Source of the DNA: Clostridia bacterium | Lineage (GTDB): Bacteria > Bacillota > Clostridia > Christensenellales > Aristaeellaceae | DNA: 54,884 nucleotides | Assembly: GCA_017447185.1 (NCBI GenBank) | Contig: JAFSOC010000033.1 | Location: 1-54,884, forward strand | Direction: 5' to 3' | Shown here: piece after piece, positions 7,697-15,657 of the stretch | Numbering within the stretch: position 1 is the first letter of the stretch | Layout: each line of letters opens with the position of its first letter | Notes under the pieces: generated by a model | Seen by the model: only the letters and a program-made list of their open reading frames with translations | Database searches by the model: none | Told to the model about the DNA's origin: nothing | Position numbers and translations under genes: made by a program

Positions 7697-9211
7697 TCAC
7701 TTCATCGTCAGGATCACCATGGTGATATCGTCAAACTGGGGAACTCCCGCGGCAAATACGTTCACATCTTCGAAAATGCGGTCCAGCACTTCCTCGCCCG
7801 GGCAGTCCCTGGCGCCGTCCAGCACCTGCTGCAGCCGCTCGTTGCCATACAGGTTCTTTCCCTTGTCATGGGCCTCCACAACGCCGTCCGTGAACAGCAG
7901 CAGCCGGTCGCCGGGTTCCATCCGGATCTCGTCCTGTTTGTAGCGCGTGAATTCTATGCCGCCCAGGAACAGTCCGTGATTGATCTTGATTTCCTCGCAG
8001 GGCTGCCCCTTGCGCTGGATCATCGGGTAGTTGTGGCCGGCGTTGGTGTATTGCAGGATATTCGTCCGCGTATCCAGGATGCCGATCCAGGAGGTGGCGA
8101 ACATGCCCGCTTCGTTGTTTTCACACAGCCGGGCATTGACAGAGGTAAAGATCTCCGATGTGCTGCTCTGGTTCAGGGCGTAGTCTTTGATCATGGTCTT
8201 GGAGGTCATCATGAACAGGGCCGCCGGCGTGCCCTTGCCGGATACATCGGCGATCAGGAAGCAGATACGGTTTTCGTCGATGGCAAAGTAATCGAAAAAG
8301 TCGCCGCCCACTTCCTTGGCGGTATGCATGGTAGCCCGCAGGTTCACGTTCGGATGGTCCGGAAACTCCGGCGTAAAGGTGGGCAGGGCGTCCAGCTGGA
8401 TGCGGGTGGCCATGTTGAGCTCGCTCTCCGTGGCCGCCAGCTTGGTGCTCTTCTCAATGGAGATGATGCAGTACATGATGATCAGGGATACCAGGATCAT
8501 GCCGTACTGGGACGCGTTGCCGAAGGTGCCTCCCACCATGATGTAGTTGATCAGCGGCAGGAAGATGAACGTCAGGCCTGCCACCTTCTGATTGGCCGGG
8601 CGCCTGGTCCGGAGAATCAGGATCGCCGTAATGACGGATGTCACAATGAGGTAAATATCTTCAATGATCGAAATTTCAGTGCTCTGGTAAATTCCTTCTC
8701 CGGTAAAGAAGAAGGTCACCGGCCAGAAGATGTTGGACAGGATGACCAGAGCTTCCGCTGCCATCATGATCGGAATGCCTTTGTCTGCCCACATGGCCAG
8801 CTTTCCTTCAAAGCCGAGGGTGCTCTTCACATAGTGATAGAAGAAATAGATCATCACCAGGTCAATCAGCTTGCTGAGGGTGGCGAAGATGAAAGGCGCC
8901 GTCGTATTCCCCGGAACGCCGCTGGTGAAGTAAAGCATGAAATTGACAACGAAGCCGGCGCTGACAAAAATGTTCAGGAGCCGGAAGGCCTCTGTGCCTT
9001 CCCCCTCCTGCTTCCTGCACCCGTAGTACAGGCCTGCGGAGGCCAGCGCACCGATCACATCTATGCCGAGGTCAAACAGGAATTTCTGCATTTTCGCGCT
9101 GTTCTTCGGATCAGCGAGCACAACCCAAACCATTGCTGTCGTGAACAGCGCGACGCCCACAGTAAAAACCAGCCCGAACAGCGATTTATTCTTCTTCAGT
9201 TTTTCGATCAT
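7697..9211 (-). CDS. Membrane SpoIIE/RsbU-type PP2C serine phosphatase
   Basis: 504 residues. About seven hydrophobic segments fill residues 10 to 260, followed by a short linker and a PP2C-like SpoIIE domain with all expected motifs: GGDFFDYF, IADVSGKGTPAALFM, NAGHNYPMI, LFTDGVVEA and FDDITMVIL, which supply the metal-binding aspartates. It dephosphorylates STAS antagonists and so activates the switch; the membrane domain is the likely signal receiver. It is the first gene of the minus-strand cluster, with a good promoter 157 bases upstream and a long leader containing a perfect palindrome. Confidence 0.92.
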   Translation of the reverse strand: MIEKLKKNKSLFGLVFTVGVALFTTAMVWVVLADPKNSAKMQKFLFDLGIDVIGALASAGLYYGCRKQEGEGTEAFRLLNIFVSAGFVVNFMLYFTSGVPGNTTAPFIFATLSKLIDLVMIYFFYHYVKSTLGFEGKLAMWADKGIPIMMAAEALVILSNIFWPVTFFFTGEGIYQSTEISIIEDIYLIVTSVITAILILRTRRPANQKVAGLTFIFLPLINYIMVGGTFGNASQYGMILVSLIIMYCIISIEKSTKLAATESELNMATRIQLDALPTFTPEFPDHPNVNLRATMHTAKEVGGDFFDYFAIDENRICFLIADVSGKGTPAALFMMTSKTMIKDYALNQSSTSEIFTSVNARLCENNEAGMFATSWIGILDTRTNILQYTNAGHNYPMIQRKGQPCEEIKINHGLFLGGIEFTRYKQDEIRMEPGDRLLLFTDGVVEAHDKGKNLYGNERLQQVLDGARDCPGEEVLDRIFEDVNVFAAGVPQFDDITMVILTMK

Positions 9212-9310
9212 GATACCCCCGTTGGCCTCCTGATGAATTGTTTTTGCCTGTCAGCCAGGAACAATCATGGAGCACGCATCCGCGTAGAATGCGCACATAC
9301 ACAAAAAACA

Positions 9311-9324
9311 CCGTACCGGTACGG
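9311..9324. promoter_or_regulatory. Perfect 14-bp palindrome in the leader of the phosphatase operon
   Basis: CCGTACCGGTACGG reads the same on both strands and lies between the predicted promoter and the start of the SpoIIE-type gene. It could be an operator for a dimeric regulator or part of an RNA hairpin. No regulator is known. Confidence 0.4.
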
Positions 9325-9367
9325 ACAGAGTCATAAACTCTATTTAATGTAATAAATTGACTATGTA

Positions 9368-9397
9368 AATATACTGTATTTTTCCTTCCGCAGTCAA
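9368..9397 (-). promoter_or_regulatory. Predicted sigma-A type promoter for the partner-switch cluster
   Basis: On the minus strand TTGACT (9392-9397) and TATATT (9368-9373) are separated by 18 bases in an AT-rich stretch. It is the only good promoter upstream of the 9211-380 gene series and leaves a leader of about 150 bases. Confidence 0.6.
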
Positions 9398-9425
9398 GGT
9401 ATTTTTCCAGTTTGTCAAATATTAA

Positions 9426-9451
9426 AGCCACCGGCCGGAAAGCCGGTGGCT
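9426..9451 (-). terminator. Terminator of the 5'-nucleotidase gene
   Basis: Arms 9426-9435 and 9442-9451 (AGCCACCGGC) pair perfectly across a six-base loop and are followed on the minus strand by TTAATATTT. Confidence 0.8.
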
Positions 9452-9469
9452 GCAAAGGTAAAAAACCGA

Positions 9470-11143
9470 TTATTTATCCCCGCCAACGGACACGATCCGT
9501 CCCTGGCCATAGGGGTTGTCATAGCCCTCTCCGACCACGCCGCCCAGGGTGGTCTGGATGAAGTCGATCAGCACCTGGTTGTCCAGCTTCACAGATTCCT
9601 GCACGACCTTGCATCCGTCGAACATGGTGTATCCGTCGCCCTTGTTCAGCAGCTGGTAGTCGACGGAGGCCAGCGTATAGGTCTTCGCAGGATCCAGCGC
9701 TTCGCCGCCCACCAGCACATTGCGTACCCGGCGTTCCTTTGACGCGTCGACGCTGGCGAACATGCCGTTCTCATCCACAATCACCGGAGATTCAATGGTG
9801 CAGTCCAGTTCAAAGGTAATACCGGAAACCTGGTTGAATCCGCCGAATTCACCCGGCATGGAATGCACGGACCATTCCAGGGCGTCCAGCACCTGCTGGC
9901 CGCTCACTTCAATCACGGTCAGGCTGTTGCCGAAGGGATGTACTTTCAGGATAGCGCCCAGGGTCAGGTCGCCCGCCTTCAGTTCCGTGCGGATGCCGCC
10001 GCCGTTGATCCAGGCAATATCCGCACCGCCGGCCTGGTCGCGGTACGCGTCCGCGCAAAGGTCGCCCAGGTTGGTTTCCGCGTTGCGGACAATACGGATG
10101 GGCTTTCCGTCTTCCGTAACAGCTGTCGGATCATAAATCACCAGGTCCACAGAGCTCTTCGCCACCACTTTCGTGAGGTTTTCGTTCAGCTCTTCCGTCG
10201 CTTTCGCCACGGCTTCCGAGCCGGCATTCTGCAGTCCGAACAGTTCGGGAGCGGCAGGCGTTTTCCTGTCCCAGCTCAGCAGGGCCGTATCCATGGAGCC
10301 GTCCGGCTGGATGGTCAGGGCGCCGATGGTGTCCAGTTTCGTGCCGCAGGCCTGGCGGATCACGTTCTCGCCATCCTTGTTTTTCATGACCACCTTGTCG
10401 TAGTCATGGCTGTGGCCGTCGAACACCACGTTGATGCCGTTCGTGTTGGAGATCACGTCGTTGTATCTCCAGGGAATGCATTCGTCCTCGTTCCCCAGGT
10501 GGGCAATCAGGATCACGTACTGGGCGCCTTCAGCGCGGACGCCGTCCACCGCCTTCTGCACAGCCTCGTACAGCTTCTCGCCGGTCTTGTCCTGGAAGAA
10601 GCCGTAGACAAACTCGCCCGCTTCATTCATGAAATAGGTGGGCGTGGAGGAACGGAGGGTGTCCGGCGTGGTCACGCCGACAAACCCGATCTTGACGCCG
10701 TCAAATTCCCGGATGGTATAGGGCTTGAAAACCAGCTCGCCTTCTTTGTTGAAGTTGCAGCTGATATATTCGTATTTTGCCCTTTCCGCCAGCTTCAGGA
10801 ACTCCTGTACGCTGTAATCGAAATCATGGTTGCCGGGAATGGCGATGTCATATCCCACTTCGTTCATGATATCGATAATCGCTTCGCCGTGGGTCATGGT
10901 GCCCACTGGTTCGCCCTGCAGGGCGTCACCGTCGTCCACCAGCAGGACATAATTGTCCTTCGCAAAATATTCCTTTGCGACAACCAGGCCGGCATAACCC
11001 CAGTTCGAGTCAATACCGCAGTGAACGTCACTGGTAAACAGAACCACCAGCGGTTTGGACAATGTGGCCGCAGCAGCTTCTTCCGCCCCGGCACAGCCCA
11101 GCAGCAAAGCCAGGCACAGAAGCAATCCGATCAGTTTTTTCAT
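9470..11143 (-). CDS. Secreted 5'-nucleotidase / UDP-sugar hydrolase family protein
   Basis: 557 residues. An N-terminal signal with lipobox-like LLLGCAGA at residues 14-21 suggests a lipoprotein. The calcineurin-like metallophosphatase domain has LFTSDVHCG, DDGDALQGEP, GNHDFD, an IAHLG segment and DGHSHDYD, which supply the dinuclear metal ligands. The C-terminal nucleotidase domain has AWINGGGIRTEL and NKGDGYTMFDG, the substrate stacking region. The enzyme hydrolyses nucleotides outside the cell for nucleoside and phosphate salvage. It is monocistronic, with its own terminator and a promoter-like TATAAT upstream. Confidence 0.92.
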   Translation of the reverse strand: MKKLIGLLLCLALLLGCAGAEEAAAATLSKPLVVLFTSDVHCGIDSNWGYAGLVVAKEYFAKDNYVLLVDDGDALQGEPVGTMTHGEAIIDIMNEVGYDIAIPGNHDFDYSVQEFLKLAERAKYEYISCNFNKEGELVFKPYTIREFDGVKIGFVGVTTPDTLRSSTPTYFMNEAGEFVYGFFQDKTGEKLYEAVQKAVDGVRAEGAQYVILIAHLGNEDECIPWRYNDVISNTNGINVVFDGHSHDYDKVVMKNKDGENVIRQACGTKLDTIGALTIQPDGSMDTALLSWDRKTPAAPELFGLQNAGSEAVAKATEELNENLTKVVAKSSVDLVIYDPTAVTEDGKPIRIVRNAETNLGDLCADAYRDQAGGADIAWINGGGIRTELKAGDLTLGAILKVHPFGNSLTVIEVSGQQVLDALEWSVHSMPGEFGGFNQVSGITFELDCTIESPVIVDENGMFASVDASKERRVRNVLVGGEALDPAKTYTLASVDYQLLNKGDGYTMFDGCKVVQESVKLDNQVLIDFIQTTLGGVVGEGYDNPYGQGRIVSVGGDK

Positions 11144-11177
11144 TCCGGAATCCCTCCTATGAAATTTCTTTAACAGG

Positions 11178-11183
11178 ATTATA
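11178..11183 (-). promoter_or_regulatory. Candidate -10 element of the 5'-nucleotidase gene
   Basis: The minus strand reads AGTGGTATAAT about 35 bases before the start codon. A perfect TATAAT preceded by G-rich bases recurs in this genome (18881-18891, 43271-43281). The -35 region is weak. Confidence 0.45.
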
Positions 11184-11328
11184 CCACTATTTGTATGCAG
11201 ATAGTATCACAAAACCATGAACATTTTCCAAAATGTCAAACTTTGTTCCCGGCACCTTCCCTATTTGGGAAACTCCGGTTATAATGGACCCTGTTTGACA
11301 AACTATCATTGCTGAAGGTGGATGCATC

Positions 11329-11979
11329 ATGAAAAAGATCGCAGTGCTGTCCCTGGTCCTGGCGCTTTGCCTTTCCGCCGTCTGCGCTTTTGCCGCTGCA
11401 GCGGAAGAGAAGGAACCCTGGCATTATATCCATGATCCCGCTGAAAATCCCAACGCCATGAAAGATATCGTCATCAATCCGAAAGCTGTCTACGGCTTCT
11501 CTCCGGATCCCGATTCCACCCGCCTGGGCGTCTATGCCCAGTACGACTGGACGGATTCGGCTTTTGTGGCGCAGGCGCGGGAAAACCGCAGGGAGTATCA
11601 TGAGTCCCTGGAATCCATGACGGAGATCCTGTTCAGGATGCGGGATGAAGGCGCCGCCGTTGAGGAGATGGCCCGGGCTGTATCCATTGAGCGGAACCGC
11701 CTGCGTCTGGAGGCCGCCGCGGCCGACCCGGAGGAGCTGGCAGCCGTCAAAAAGAGCAACCTGGACACCTACGGCCATGAGGACGGTCCCACGCCGGACG
11801 AAATGTACGCAAAATACGGCTCCTGGGAACAGGTGCTGCAGAAATCCTTCAGCCCCAACCTGGGCATGGACGCGGTCTGCGGCCTGTACGACGATTACTA
11901 TGACCTGTATGTGGAATTGGGGCTGGCGGAGCCGGACCCTGCAGAGCCGGAAGCCACCGCCTTGCCGGACGAAGAATAA
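11329..11979 (+). CDS. Secreted hypothetical protein
   Basis: 216 residues. A clear signal peptide (MKKIAVLSLVLALCLSAV, cleavage near AFAAAAEE) is followed by a charged, mainly helical region with Q/A/R-rich segments from about 85 to 140, a YGHEDGPTPDEMYAKYG segment, and a negatively charged tail ending in DEE. I do not recognise a family. A TATAAT at 11280-11285 and GAAGGTGG ahead of the ATG support expression. The DUF1295 gene starts 24 bases after its stop, so the two may be co-transcribed. Confidence 0.75.
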   Translation: MKKIAVLSLVLALCLSAVCAFAAAAEEKEPWHYIHDPAENPNAMKDIVINPKAVYGFSPDPDSTRLGVYAQYDWTDSAFVAQARENRREYHESLESMTEILFRMRDEGAAVEEMARAVSIERNRLRLEAAAADPEELAAVKKSNLDTYGHEDGPTPDEMYAKYGSWEQVLQKSFSPNLGMDAVCGLYDDYYDLYVELGLAEPDPAEPEATALPDEE

Positions 11980-12003
11980 CCCTTCCAAAGGGAGGAAACC
12001 GTC

Positions 12004-12888
12004 ATGAATGACCAGGTAATCACCCGGGAAAAAGAAAAGATCAGGGGCTTTCTGCTGGACCTGATTGTGTATCTGGGCGCTTTTATCGTTGCGGGAATTC
12101 CTTTCCGGCAGATTGACGACCCTTTTCTGGCCACAGCAGTCTTCACCGCCACAGCCACGCTGATCATCTTTATCGTATCCGTTTTCCTGTCGGATGTGTC
12201 AGTCTACGACCCTTACTGGAGCGTTGCGCCGCCGGCCATGCTGCTCGCGAATATCCAGAAATACAGACTCACCAATGTGAACGCGGTGCTCCTGCTGATC
12301 CTGGTCAGCATCTGGTCGCTGCGGCTGACGGTCAACTGGTATATTACCTATAAGGGCATCGGCTGTGAAGACTGGCGCTACGCCCAATACCGGAAGCGCC
12401 TTTCGCCCCTTCCCTTCCAGCTGATCAGCTTCTTCGGCCTGCATTTTGTCCCGACGGTTGTGGTTTACGGCGGGATGGTCAGCGCCCTGTACGCCATGCG
12501 GGAAGAACGTTTCGCTCTGCTGTCGCTGGCGGGCGTCGTCATCATGCTCGCCGCGGTCGCGCTGGAGCACGTCTCTGACTGGACCATTCACCGTTTTCTC
12601 CGGGAACACGGACAGGAAAAAAGAACCTGCAATGTTTCCGTCTGGTCCCGTTCCCGTCATCCCAACTACCTGGGAGAGATGCTGTTCTGGACAGGCATGT
12701 ATGTCTATTTCGTCGCCCTCTGTCCGCAGATCTGGTACAAAGGCCTGGGATTCCTGAGCATTATCGCCCTGTTCCTTCTGGTTTCCATTCCGATGATGGA
12801 AAAGCACAACCTGGAGCGCCGGCCGGACTATGCCCGGTACCGGGAGCGGACTCCCATGCTGGTCCCGCTGCCAAAGCGCAGGCAATAA
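12004..12888 (+). CDS. DUF1295 / steroid 5-alpha-reductase-like membrane protein
   Basis: 294 residues with about seven hydrophobic segments. The family signature is plain: GCEDWRYAQYR in a cytoplasmic loop, then SRSRHPNYLGEMLFWTGMY (residues about 217-235), the cofactor-binding motif also found in isoprenylcysteine methyltransferase and steroid reductase relatives, and a C-terminal EKHNLERRPDYARYRERTP. Members are inner-membrane reductases or methyltransferases acting on lipids or steroids; the substrate here is unknown. GGGAGG precedes the ATG. Confidence 0.88.
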   Translation: MNDQVITREKEKIRGFLLDLIVYLGAFIVAGIPFRQIDDPFLATAVFTATATLIIFIVSVFLSDVSVYDPYWSVAPPAMLLANIQKYRLTNVNAVLLLILVSIWSLRLTVNWYITYKGIGCEDWRYAQYRKRLSPLPFQLISFFGLHFVPTVVVYGGMVSALYAMREERFALLSLAGVVIMLAAVALEHVSDWTIHRFLREHGQEKRTCNVSVWSRSRHPNYLGEMLFWTGMYVYFVALCPQIWYKGLGFLSIIALFLLVSIPMMEKHNLERRPDYARYRERTPMLVPLPKRRQ

Positions 12889-12893
12889 AACAC

Positions 12894-12915
12894 AGGGGCG
12901 GCTTCAGCCGCCCCT
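12894..12915. terminator. Shared bidirectional terminator
   Basis: Arms 12894-12902 and 12907-12915 (AGGGGCGGC / GCCGCCCCT) with a TTCA loop lie between two convergent genes. A T-rich run follows on the plus strand and TGTTTTATT on the minus strand. Confidence 0.8.
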
Positions 12916-12952
12916 GCTGCTTTTATTCTGCAGGGGGGTCCTTTGTGCCCGC

Positions 12953-13843
12953 CTATCGTACAGGATCGAACACATACACTTCATGGATCTCTTCGCTGTA
13001 TCCGTCGTAGAAGCCGCTCGGCATACCCAGGATAATGCGGGCGCCGCGGTTATAGAGCAGCAGGAAGCGGTTCCCTGCCCGGTCGAAGGCCAGGCCCTCA
13101 ATCTCACCCTGCTTCAGGACTTCCGTAAAGGTTTTTTCGAGGGTCACGTTTCCCGTCAGGCTCCCCCCGCCGGGCGAAATCCGGTACATATGATCTGGCG
13201 CCTCTTCATCCGCGTCGCCATCGTCGCTGGTCACATACAGATTGCCGCCATCGTACGCCACGCCCTGGATCCACTTCGGCGCCGGGTCCATCCGCAGCTT
13301 GCCCCGGTAAGTGCCGGATTCCAGGTCATACATGTACAGATACGCGCTGGAATCATCATCGATCCAGGAGCACATATAAACCGTTCCGGAATCCGGGTCC
13401 ACCGCGATGCCGGAGCACTCAAGCTGCCCCGTATCCGACCGGAAGGGAAACACGCGCTTCAGCTCCAGCGTATCCCCGTCATAAACCGCCACCTGGATGT
13501 TCTTTCCTGTTCCGTCCATAAAATACTCGACGCCCAGGTAAAGCTCGTTCTGCCACACGTCGATGTCGCCGATATGGTTGACCTCCAGGTCAAACCCGGC
13601 AAAGGGATCGGTGTTCTCTGCAACGACATTCCAGTTGCGGTCATATTTTGTCAGCGTCGTTGAACCGCTGACCCAGAAGTAATCCCCTTCGACGCAGACG
13701 CCCTGCCGCCCGTTCACCCGGTGAACGGACGTAAGCTCATATCCGCCTGCCTTGACGGCGCCGATCGTCTCAGCGGATGCGGGCACCGTCAGCAGGCAGA
13801 CCGCGACTGCAATGAGCAGCAAAACAACGGGGAATTTCTTCAT
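12953..13843 (-). CDS. Secreted beta-propeller-like protein
   Basis: 296 residues with a signal peptide (MKKFPVVLLLIAVAVCLL, cleavage near ASAET). The rest is built of repeated beta blades: phrases such as GDYFWVSGSTTLTKYD, DVWQNELYLGVEYF, GIAVDPDSGTVYMCSW, GVAYDGGNLYVTSDDG and GLAFDRAGNRFLLLY recur about every 45 residues, as in SMP-30, phytase-like or NHL propellers. No catalytic residues can be assigned. It may bind a ligand or act as a secreted hydrolase. It is convergent with the DUF1295 gene and 122 bases downstream of the esterase gene. Confidence 0.72.
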   Translation of the reverse strand: MKKFPVVLLLIAVAVCLLTVPASAETIGAVKAGGYELTSVHRVNGRQGVCVEGDYFWVSGSTTLTKYDRNWNVVAENTDPFAGFDLEVNHIGDIDVWQNELYLGVEYFMDGTGKNIQVAVYDGDTLELKRVFPFRSDTGQLECSGIAVDPDSGTVYMCSWIDDDSSAYLYMYDLESGTYRGKLRMDPAPKWIQGVAYDGGNLYVTSDDGDADEEAPDHMYRISPGGGSLTGNVTLEKTFTEVLKQGEIEGLAFDRAGNRFLLLYNRGARIILGMPSGFYDGYSEEIHEVYVFDPVR

Positions 13844-13915
13844 AACGGTACCTGCCTGTTTTTTATCTCTTTACGCTGATTTTACCGGAGAATTGCCATG
13901 GATTCAATCCAAAGA

Positions 13916-13965
13916 CTTGTTTGATTTCGTTTTCCTTTTTCTTGTTTGATTTCGTTTTCCTTTTT
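13916..13965. repeat. Perfect 25-bp tandem duplication
   Basis: Two identical 25-base units (13916-13940 and 13941-13965), each starting CTTGTTTGATTTCG, lie directly after the stop of the esterase gene. They are T-rich on the plus strand. Confidence 0.9.
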
Positions 13966-15657
13966 TCAGTCAATCAGCAGGGTTGCAATAATGAGGGCCG
14001 CCAGGGCAAGAATCACAATTCCCGCAATGATCACGCGTTTCCGGACAAAAGGAACATTGTAGTCCATATTCGCGTAGGTGGGACACAGCTTATAGTCCAG
14101 CAGGGGGTTCAGCAGCTTCCGCTGGTCCCCCAGTATATCCTGCTCCACGTGCGGCGTCCTGTCCAGCACCATGGTTTCCCGGTCCTTTTCCGTATAGACC
14201 GGCCAGGGATAGTCCGCTGTTCCGGGATCTCCCTCCTTCGCGAAACGGGTCCACATTTCCTGTACGGTCCGGCACAGTTCCGGGTCCCCGGGTTCGCCGT
14301 TATAAATCGTGTTGTCCAGGTTCCCGAACACATAGATCAGCTCCGACGCGTGGCACGCGCCGCGGAAGCGGATCCTGGAAGGTTCCTGCCAGTAATAAAG
14401 GTAAACTTTGCCCCCGTTCCGGCTATGGCCTTCCGCCTGCCGGATCATGGGCAGGCGGAACATCAGTTCATTGTACAGCTCCGAAATCCGCCACATCATC
14501 CTTTTGTGGTGTTTTCCGCCGAACCAGAAACGGCGGCCCCGCGGTTCCTTTATAAATTCCTCCATGCGTTCCCGGTCTTTCTCTTCCAGGATCCGTATGT
14601 CATTCTCGTAACGCGTGTGCATCCCCAGCCGGTAGAGATAGAGCCCGCCGATTTCCCCGATCCAGTAATTCATTTCATTGGCGTTGGTGCCCATCAGCAG
14701 CTCGGTTTCGACGGTTTCTCCCCGCTCATAGCTCCCGTAGAGATCCTTCGGAATCAGCCTGCCGTCCCGCTGGGGGTAATTGTTGTAGGTATTGACTTTT
14801 TCATTGATTTCCCGCAGCTTCTCCTCCGTCAGGGCGGCAAACTGGTCCATGGTTTTCAGTCCGCTGTTTTTCAGCAGGTGTTCTGTGAAGGAGGCGCATT
14901 CCTTTTTGGAAAGGGTCAGCGCCACCGAACCGCTCTCGGCGATCGAGCGTTTGAAAAGTCCCTTTGCTTCCGGGATCAGGGGAAGCAGGCTGACGCTGCC
15001 GCCGCCGGCGCTCTCCCCGAAGATCGTCACCCGCCCCGGATCCCCGCCGAAGGCGGTAATATTCCGCTGCACCCACCGCAGGGCTTCGATCTGGTCCAGG
15101 ATTCCCAGGTTCGGTGCGTCGGGATACGCCTCGCCGCCCGGCAGCTCTGAAAAATCCACGAAGCCCATCAGGCCCAGGCGGTATTCAACCGTCACCAGCA
15201 CGATGTCCGGATGCGCGTCAATCAGGTTCTTCCCGTCGTACATGGGATCAGCCGTTCCGCCCCAGCCGTAGGAACCCCCATGGAAAAAGACCATCACGGC
15301 CTTTCCGGAGGCTTCCCGGTCCGCGTTCATCCAGATGTTCAGATACAGGCAGTCCTCTCCCTGCGGATAGTAGCTGGCCGGCTCTGATGGCCATTCAGTC
15401 TGGATCGGCGTCTTCCCGTTATAGTACGCTTCAAACGTGCGGTCATCCGGCTGAACCGGTTCCGGCCGCTTCCAGCGCCGGGGGCCCGTGGGAGGCAGGG
15501 CAAAGGGGATGCCCCTGAAAACCAGGGTATTCCCTTCCTTCTGCCCCACGAAGGCGCCATTTTCACATTTTGCGGTCAGCGCCGGATCCGGCTGTCCCGC
15601 GTATTCATGGTTTTCTCCGTATGAGGCCCGGATCCGGGCCTTTAGCTGCCTGCTCAC
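13966..15657 (-). CDS. Carboxylesterase type B with a C-terminal membrane anchor
   Basis: 563 residues. The alpha/beta hydrolase of the carboxylesterase-B family shows the oxyanion segment MVFFHGGSYGWGG, the nucleophile elbow TIFGESAGGGSVSL (serine near residue 216), and a histidine in CHASELIYVFGN. The C terminus ends in a hydrophobic stretch (about residues 540-561), so the enzyme is probably tail-anchored in the membrane with no N-terminal signal. The GTG start overlaps the stop of the peptide synthetase gene by four bases, implying coupled translation. It may hydrolyse or release the synthetase product in place of a thioesterase domain; that is inference. Confidence 0.85.
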   Translation of the reverse strand: MSRQLKARIRASYGENHEYAGQPDPALTAKCENGAFVGQKEGNTLVFRGIPFALPPTGPRRWKRPEPVQPDDRTFEAYYNGKTPIQTEWPSEPASYYPQGEDCLYLNIWMNADREASGKAVMVFFHGGSYGWGGTADPMYDGKNLIDAHPDIVLVTVEYRLGLMGFVDFSELPGGEAYPDAPNLGILDQIEALRWVQRNITAFGGDPGRVTIFGESAGGGSVSLLPLIPEAKGLFKRSIAESGSVALTLSKKECASFTEHLLKNSGLKTMDQFAALTEEKLREINEKVNTYNNYPQRDGRLIPKDLYGSYERGETVETELLMGTNANEMNYWIGEIGGLYLYRLGMHTRYENDIRILEEKDRERMEEFIKEPRGRRFWFGGKHHKRMMWRISELYNELMFRLPMIRQAEGHSRNGGKVYLYYWQEPSRIRFRGACHASELIYVFGNLDNTIYNGEPGDPELCRTVQEMWTRFAKEGDPGTADYPWPVYTEKDRETMVLDRTPHVEQDILGDQRKLLNPLLDYKLCPTYANMDYNVPFVRKRVIIAGIVILALAALIIATLLID

